A stretch of 64,000 bases of DNA from Candidatus Pseudoruminococcus merdavium (GTDB lineage Bacteria > Bacillota > Clostridia > Oscillospirales > Ruminococcaceae). The DNA is taken from the NCBI GenBank assembly GCA_904419745.1, contig CAJFSS010000005.1, positions 186,001 through 250,000 of the forward strand. The letters run 5' to 3'. The position numbers and the translations under genes are program-made. Numbering within the stretch: the first letter of the stretch is position 1; the number at the start of each line of letters is the position of its first letter. This document shows, piece after piece, positions 60,042 through 64,000 of this stretch. The notes below the pieces were generated by a model. It did no database searches. It saw only the letters and a program-made list of their open reading frames with translations, and had not been told where the DNA came from.

Positions 60042-61361
60042 ATGCCAAAACCAGTTGTAGCAGTTGTAGGGCGGCCGAATGTCGGCAAATCGACCCTGTT
60101 TAATAAGCTAGTGGGCAAGCGGGTATCCATTGTAGAGGATACCCCGGGTGTTACGCGAGACCGTATCTATTCAGAATGTGAGTGGGCTGGAAAGAGCTTT
60201 ATGCTTGTCGATACCGGAGGAATTGAACCGCGTTCTGACGATGTGATTCTTTCGCAAATGGAACGGCAGGCTCAGCTTGCCATAGAAAGCGCGGATGTGA
60301 TTATTCTTGTCACAGATGTGACGACAGGCGTTACCGCTACCGATCATGATGTTGCAACGATGTTGCTCAAAAGTGGGAAACCGGTGGTGCTGTGTGTGAA
60401 TAAGTGCGATTCCGTTGGAGAAGTCCCACCAGATTTTTATGAATTTTATAATCTGGGCTTGGGAGATCCGGTTGCCGTTTCCTCCGTACATGGTCATGGG
60501 ACCGGGGATTTGCTAGAAGCGGTTTTTGAAGTAATGCCCTCGGCGGAAGAGGATTCAGAGGAAGAGGACTTTATCAAAGTAGCGGTAATCGGCAAGCCCA
60601 ATGTTGGAAAATCCTCCCTGGTCAATAAAATTGCCGGAGAGGAACGCGTCATTGTATCCAATATTGCAGGCACAACTAGGGATGCTGTGGATACCAGAAT
60701 AGAAAATGAATTTGGAAAATTCATTTTCATTGATACCGCGGGGATCCGCCGCAAAAGTAAGATTGACGGCTCTATCGAACACTACAGCGTTCTACGTTCC
60801 TATATGGCGGTCGATCGCGCACAGGTCTGCGTGATTATGATTGATGCAACCGAAGGATTCACAGAACAGGATTCCAAGGTTGCAGGTTATGCACATGAAC
60901 AGGGGAAAGCCTGTATTATTGCTGTAAATAAATGGGATGCTGTGGAAAAAGACGGGAAAACCATGGCTGAAACCAGAAAAAAATTGGAGAATGATTTCAG
61001 CTTTATGTCCTACGCCCCAATTATTTTTATCTCTGCTAAAACTGGGCAGCGTCTAAACAAGTTGTTTGAACTCATACACTATGTAAATGGGCAAAATGCC
61101 ATGCGTATTTCTACGGGGATGCTCAACGACCTTTTGTCCAATGCGACGGCAAGGGTACAGCCTCCTTCTGATAAAGGACGAAGGTTGAAAATCTATTATA
61201 TGACCCAGCCCAGTACCCGTCCACCGACATTTGTCACGTTTGTCAACCGTGCAGATCTGTTCCATTTTTCTTATCAAAGATATCTGGAAAACCAAATCCG
61301 GGCCACCTTTGGATTGGAGGGTACCCCAATCCGTATGGTTGTACGGGAACGTGGAGAGTAG
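60042..61361 (+). CDS. der: ribosome assembly GTPase Der (EngA)
   Basis: Der assists 50S assembly. The 439-residue protein has two GTPase domains, GRPNVGKSTL and GKPNVGKSSL as P-loops, DTGGIE and DTAGIRR as switch II motifs, and NKCD and NKWD for guanine binding. The KH-like C-terminal domain ends with TRPPTFVTFVNRADLF. The start follows ACAGGAGG. It sits between the DUF512 gene and plsY in the common clostridial order. Confidence 0.98.
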   Translation: MPKPVVAVVGRPNVGKSTLFNKLVGKRVSIVEDTPGVTRDRIYSECEWAGKSFMLVDTGGIEPRSDDVILSQMERQAQLAIESADVIILVTDVTTGVTATDHDVATMLLKSGKPVVLCVNKCDSVGEVPPDFYEFYNLGLGDPVAVSSVHGHGTGDLLEAVFEVMPSAEEDSEEEDFIKVAVIGKPNVGKSSLVNKIAGEERVIVSNIAGTTRDAVDTRIENEFGKFIFIDTAGIRRKSKIDGSIEHYSVLRSYMAVDRAQVCVIMIDATEGFTEQDSKVAGYAHEQGKACIIAVNKWDAVEKDGKTMAETRKKLENDFSFMSYAPIIFISAKTGQRLNKLFELIHYVNGQNAMRISTGMLNDLLSNATARVQPPSDKGRRLKIYYMTQPSTRPPTFVTFVNRADLFHFSYQRYLENQIRATFGLEGTPIRMVVRERGE

Positions 61362-61373
61362 CCGAGGAGGAAT

Positions 61374-62033
61374 ATGATGCAGCTTACCACTCAGTTGATT
61401 TTATCGGTTCTTTGTTCTGTCATTCTTTGTTATCTGCTGGGAAGTTTAAGTTTTGCGATTATTGTCAGCAAATGTGTTGCAAAAAAAGATATAAGGGAAT
61501 TTGGGAGCGGCAATGCAGGCATGACCAATGTACTCCGGACATTGGGAAAGGGCCCGGCGGCCTTGACATTACTTGGGGATATTGGCAAAGCAGTGGTCGG
61601 CGTTTTTCTCAGCCGTCTGCTTCTCATCTATTGGGGGGGCGTTCCCGAGGAATACCTGACGATGTTTTTGTATCTTGCTGGGATTTTTGTAGTCCTTGGC
61701 CATATCTATCCTGTCTACTATGGTTTTCATGGCGGGAAAGGGATTGCCACTTCCGCAGGAGTGCTGCTGATGGTGGATCCAATTGTGTTTGTTGGGGTTG
61801 TGGTTGTCTTCCTGGTAGTGGTGTTGATTTCTAAAATTGTTTCACTGGCTTCTATCTGTGCAGCCGTTTCTGCGCCAGTGATTACATATATTTCCCAGTT
61901 GTTGCTGGGGAACCATGCCCTTTGGGATGCCCTGTGCGTCTTGGTGTTTGCAATCCTTGTGATTATAATGCATCGCAGCAATATTAAGCGCCTTGCCAAC
62001 GGGACGGAAAATAAATTTGGGAAAAAGAAATAG
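61374..62033 (+). CDS. plsY: glycerol-3-phosphate acyltransferase PlsY
   Basis: PlsY transfers an acyl group from acyl-phosphate to glycerol-3-phosphate, the first step of phospholipid synthesis. The 219-residue membrane protein has the three conserved loops: YLLGSLSFAII, IREFGSGNAGMTNVLRTLGK and GHIYPVYYGFHGGKGIATSAG (in blocks). GAGGAGG precedes the ATG. gpsA, which often follows plsY, is absent; a terminator is next. Confidence 0.96.
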   Translation: MMQLTTQLILSVLCSVILCYLLGSLSFAIIVSKCVAKKDIREFGSGNAGMTNVLRTLGKGPAALTLLGDIGKAVVGVFLSRLLLIYWGGVPEEYLTMFLYLAGIFVVLGHIYPVYYGFHGGKGIATSAGVLLMVDPIVFVGVVVVFLVVVLISKIVSLASICAAVSAPVITYISQLLLGNHALWDALCVLVFAILVIIMHRSNIKRLANGTENKFGKKK

Positions 62034-62037
62034 TGTG

Positions 62038-62071
62038 AAAAGCATATCCATTAGTTTGGATATGCTTTTTC
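62038..62071 (+). terminator. terminator of the DUF512-der-plsY operon
   Basis: AAAAGCATATCCA pairs with TGGATATGCTTTT (loop TTAGTT region) with a T tail. Confidence 0.88.
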
Positions 62072-62257
62072 GTCCTGATTTTTTAAAACGAAACCAGAAA
62101 ATTTTATGCGGGCATAGAGAGCCCGTGATTAGACATAGGAATAGAGTACGGTAATATTTTTCCTCTTAAAAACAGTAACCATAAGCGAAAAATTATTTTT
62201 CAAAGGGTTGTTTTTAGTGAAGCGGGAATTGTGTAAGTGTAATCAATTCTGCTTTCG

Positions 62258-62286
62258 TTGAATTTAAGAGGAGGATATGCTACAAT
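62258..62286 (+). promoter_or_regulatory. promoter of the aspartate kinase gene
   Basis: TTGAAT (62258-62263), 17 bases, TACAAT (62281-62286). The 325-base gap 62034-62358 holds the plsY terminator and this promoter; I see no riboswitch or gene in the rest. Confidence 0.65.
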
Positions 62287-62358
62287 TCCATTATCTTTTC
62301 CTGTGGGGGATGATTCCCTGCGGAAAACAGAAAAAAGAGAGCCTGTGAGGGGAAGAAC

Positions 62359-63672
62359 ATGGTAAAAATTGCAAAATTTGGGGGTTCTTCGGTGGCAAGT
62401 GCCGAACAATTCCAAAAAATAAAAAAAATTATAGAATCTGATGATTCGCGGAGATTTGTGGTAGTTAGCGCTGCCGGGAAGCGCAATAAGGATGACAACA
62501 AGGTCACCGATCTGCTCTACCTCTGTTATGCACATATTAAATACTCTGTTTCCTGTGAAGGAATTTTTTCTATGGTAGAAAAACGATATCGGGAGATTAA
62601 GGATTCATTAAGTCTTGATTATGATTTGAATCGAGATTTTGCAGAAATCCGTTCCAGGTTAAACAAATCGGTATCGATCGATTATCTCGTTTCCCGTGGG
62701 GAATACCTGACAGCACGGCTGATGGCAGAATATCTTGGATTTGATTTTGTAGATGCAAAAGATATCATTCGATTCCGTTATGATGGACAGGTGGATATGG
62801 AACAAACCCGTGAGGCATTTTCGAAAGAGTGGGAAAAACATGATCGTATGGTGATCCCCGGTTTTTATGGCGTGATGCCGGATGGGGAAATCAAGGTGTT
62901 TTCCCGTGGTGGTTCAGATATTACAGGGTCTATCATTGCCAATTTGATTGACGCACGGGTATATGAAAACTGGACGGATGTATCCGGAATTCTGATGGCG
63001 GATCCGGGGATTGTCGAACATCCACGCAGGATTCGCCGGATTACCTATCAGGAGCTTCGCGAGCTGTCGTATATGGGGGCCAATGTCCTGCATGAGGAGG
63101 CAATCTTCCCGGTAAAAGACAAAAATATCCCCATCAATATTAGGAACACCAATGAACCGGAAAACCCGGGTACAGTAATTATTCCGCACTGGGGAAAGGA
63201 TGACCATCATTTAATTACTGGGATTGCCGGAAAAAAAGGGTTTACTATGGTTGCAGTCCATAAAAACCATATGGCAGAAGAAGTGGGAACTGTCCGAAAA
63301 GTTCTTCAGGCATTTGAGGATTATGGAATCAGTATCGAACATATCCCAAGTGGGATTGACAGTGTTTCGGTAGTTGTTTCCGGTGAAGATGTGCACGCGC
63401 ATCTATACGATATCATTGCCAATATCAAGAGCAACTGCGGCCCGGTTATGGTCAAAGTGTATGAGCATATTGCCCTAATTTCCACAGTGGGACGTAATAT
63501 GGCAAAAACGCCAGGAATCGCAGGCAGGCTGTTCGGCGCACTGGGGGAGAAAGACATCAATGTCCGGATGATTGCACAGGGAAGTAATGAGATAAACATT
63601 GTAGTTGGCGTAGACGATGAGCAATTTGAAAATGCCATGAAAGCAATTTATAATTGTTTTCAGGATCAATAG
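62359..63672 (+). CDS. aspartate kinase
   Basis: It phosphorylates aspartate, the first step to lysine, threonine, methionine and diaminopimelate. The 437-residue protein has the kinase motif KIAKFGGSSVASAEQ, SRGEYLTARLMAEYLG and FSRGGSDITGSI. Two C-terminal ACT domains bind feedback inhibitors (KGFTMVAVHKNHM, VGRNMAKTPGIAGRLF). The single-chain, two-ACT form resembles the clostridial monofunctional class. GAGGGGAAG precedes the ATG. It stands alone. Which end product inhibits it cannot be read. Confidence 0.95.
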   Translation: MVKIAKFGGSSVASAEQFQKIKKIIESDDSRRFVVVSAAGKRNKDDNKVTDLLYLCYAHIKYSVSCEGIFSMVEKRYREIKDSLSLDYDLNRDFAEIRSRLNKSVSIDYLVSRGEYLTARLMAEYLGFDFVDAKDIIRFRYDGQVDMEQTREAFSKEWEKHDRMVIPGFYGVMPDGEIKVFSRGGSDITGSIIANLIDARVYENWTDVSGILMADPGIVEHPRRIRRITYQELRELSYMGANVLHEEAIFPVKDKNIPINIRNTNEPENPGTVIIPHWGKDDHHLITGIAGKKGFTMVAVHKNHMAEEVGTVRKVLQAFEDYGISIEHIPSGIDSVSVVVSGEDVHAHLYDIIANIKSNCGPVMVKVYEHIALISTVGRNMAKTPGIAGRLFGALGEKDINVRMIAQGSNEINIVVGVDDEQFENAMKAIYNCFQDQ

Positions 63673-63716
63673 GAATAACAAGGAGGTGTTTGTATAAACA
63701 CCTCCTTGTTATTCCT
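63671..63716 (+). other. 21-bp perfect hairpin after aspartate kinase
   Basis: Arms at 63671-63691 and 63696-63716 are exact complements (AGGAATAACAAGG...), loop GTAT. The 5' arm begins within the stop codon and there is no T tract, so it is not a standard terminator; it probably shields the mRNA 3' end or stops transcription by another means. Confidence 0.8.
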
Positions 63717-63738
63717 AGGAGGATATTTCAAAATGGCT

Positions 63739-63767
63739 TTGCTTTTCTATGTATTCTTTGTTATACT
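63739..63767 (+). promoter_or_regulatory. promoter of the RNA methyltransferase gene
   Basis: TTGCTT (63739-63744), 17 bases, TATACT (63762-63767), 40 bases before the start codon. Confidence 0.6.
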
Positions 63768-63807
63768 TACTCTGTCTATGGATTATTCGGCAGGAGGAAA
63801 GCACGAT

Positions 63808-64000
63808 ATGGAAAAACAGCTGAAAAAAAACGATATCATCCCTCTAGAAATTTCCGGGATGTCCCATGATGGAAATGGAGTGGGACGTTTTCAAGATTTT
63901 GTGCTTTTTGTTCCTATGACTGCCCCGGGGGATAAAATCCTCTGCCATGTGGTAAAGGTCAACCATAGCTTTGGCTATGGCAGAGTAATGGAATTATTGG
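63808..64000 (+). CDS. RlmD/TrmA-family 23S rRNA uracil methyltransferase (5' part, cut by window edge)
   Basis: The visible 64 residues form a TRAM domain (IIPLEISGMSHDGNGVGRF, then VPMTAPGDKILCHVVKV), which starts RlmD-type m5U methyltransferases in Firmicutes; the catalytic part lies beyond the window. The start at 63808 follows AGGAGG (63793-63798). An in-frame ATG at 63733 also has AGGAGG before it but would add 25 hydrophobic residues and overlaps the promoter, so it is not preferred. Confidence 0.85.
   Translation, partial: MEKQLKKNDIIPLEISGMSHDGNGVGRFQDFVLFVPMTAPGDKILCHVVKVNHSFGYGRVMELL

Noticed and set aside
62277-62348. 23-codon frame with Lys codons (KQKK) before aspartate kinase, considered as a lysine attenuator leader
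   Set aside because: The AGGAGG lies only two bases before its ATG and both lie between the -35 and -10 of the aspartate kinase promoter, so the start would not be transcribed.
63733-63807. Upstream ATG with AGGAGG as an alternative start of the RlmD-like gene
   Set aside because: It would add a hydrophobic extension not seen in TRAM-domain methyltransferases, and the likely promoter lies inside it; the later ATG has its own AGGAGG.

Overview
The window is a 64 kb piece of a Gram-positive, endospore-forming anaerobe, most likely a Clostridia of the Oscillospiraceae/Ruminococcaceae type. The reasons are: the spoIIGA-sigE sporulation pair; consensus sigma-A promoters and strong AGGAGG ribosome binding sites, several in front of TTG or GTG starts; an IspH-ribosomal protein S1 fusion; a T-box leader; low-potential anaerobic enzymes (2-hydroxyacyl-CoA dehydratase activase, siroheme reductase); and no respiratory-chain genes. 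Species assignment is inference. I see no rRNA, tRNA, CRISPR array, phage or insertion sequence.

Layout. 0.2-3.5 kb: a DUF2798 membrane protein, then a methionine-type T-box leader and the metN-metI-metQ importer. 3.8-5.2 kb: a thioredoxin-fold lipoprotein and, on the other strand, an 18-cysteine small protein. 5.4-7.0 kb: spoIIGA-sigE. 7.4-16.2 kb: the most unusual region, a tightly coupled seven-gene operon of acyl carrier protein, two adenylate-forming ligases, a cytosolic subtilase, two ABC exporters and a BtrH-like protein. It reads as an undescribed carrier-protein-dependent biosynthesis and export system. 16.5-18.5 kb: pyroglutamyl peptidase and an amino-acid permease. 18.6-21.8 kb (minus): a YdjI/YdjG/YdjH-type membrane-stress module without PspA. 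22.4-28.1 kb (minus): a TetR-controlled operon of a split 2-hydroxyacyl-CoA dehydratase activase and a membrane protein. 28.5-31.5 kb: PAP2 phosphatase, MATE exporter, and a CD3324-type DNA-binding protein with a structured leader.

31.7-35.5 kb: a LysR regulator divergent from a CoA-disulfide reductase-rhodanese fusion and a siroheme reductase (sulfur metabolism). 35.6-40.3 kb: epimerase-like protein, pyruvate kinase, MutY and methylglyoxal synthase. 40.4-46.4 kb: a His-rich permease, a heterodimeric ABC exporter and an RpiR regulator. 46.5-51.0 kb: a housekeeping operon (BaiN-like flavoprotein, cmk, plsC, ispH-rpsA). 51.2-53.3 kb: small membrane proteins, a PfkB kinase and a ferredoxin-like QueG relative. 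53.5-55.2 kb: a secreted Cys/Asp-repeat protein with an ECF sigma factor and an RsgI-like anti-sigma factor.

55.5-64 kb: Na/Pi cotransporter, PAS protein, yceD-rpmF, a DUF512 radical SAM protein with der and plsY, aspartate kinase, and the start of an RlmD/TrmA-family RNA methyltransferase cut by the window edge.

Nearly all transcription units end in clear intrinsic terminators, many of them shared by converging genes. All functional calls come from reading motifs and family resemblance; no database search was run.
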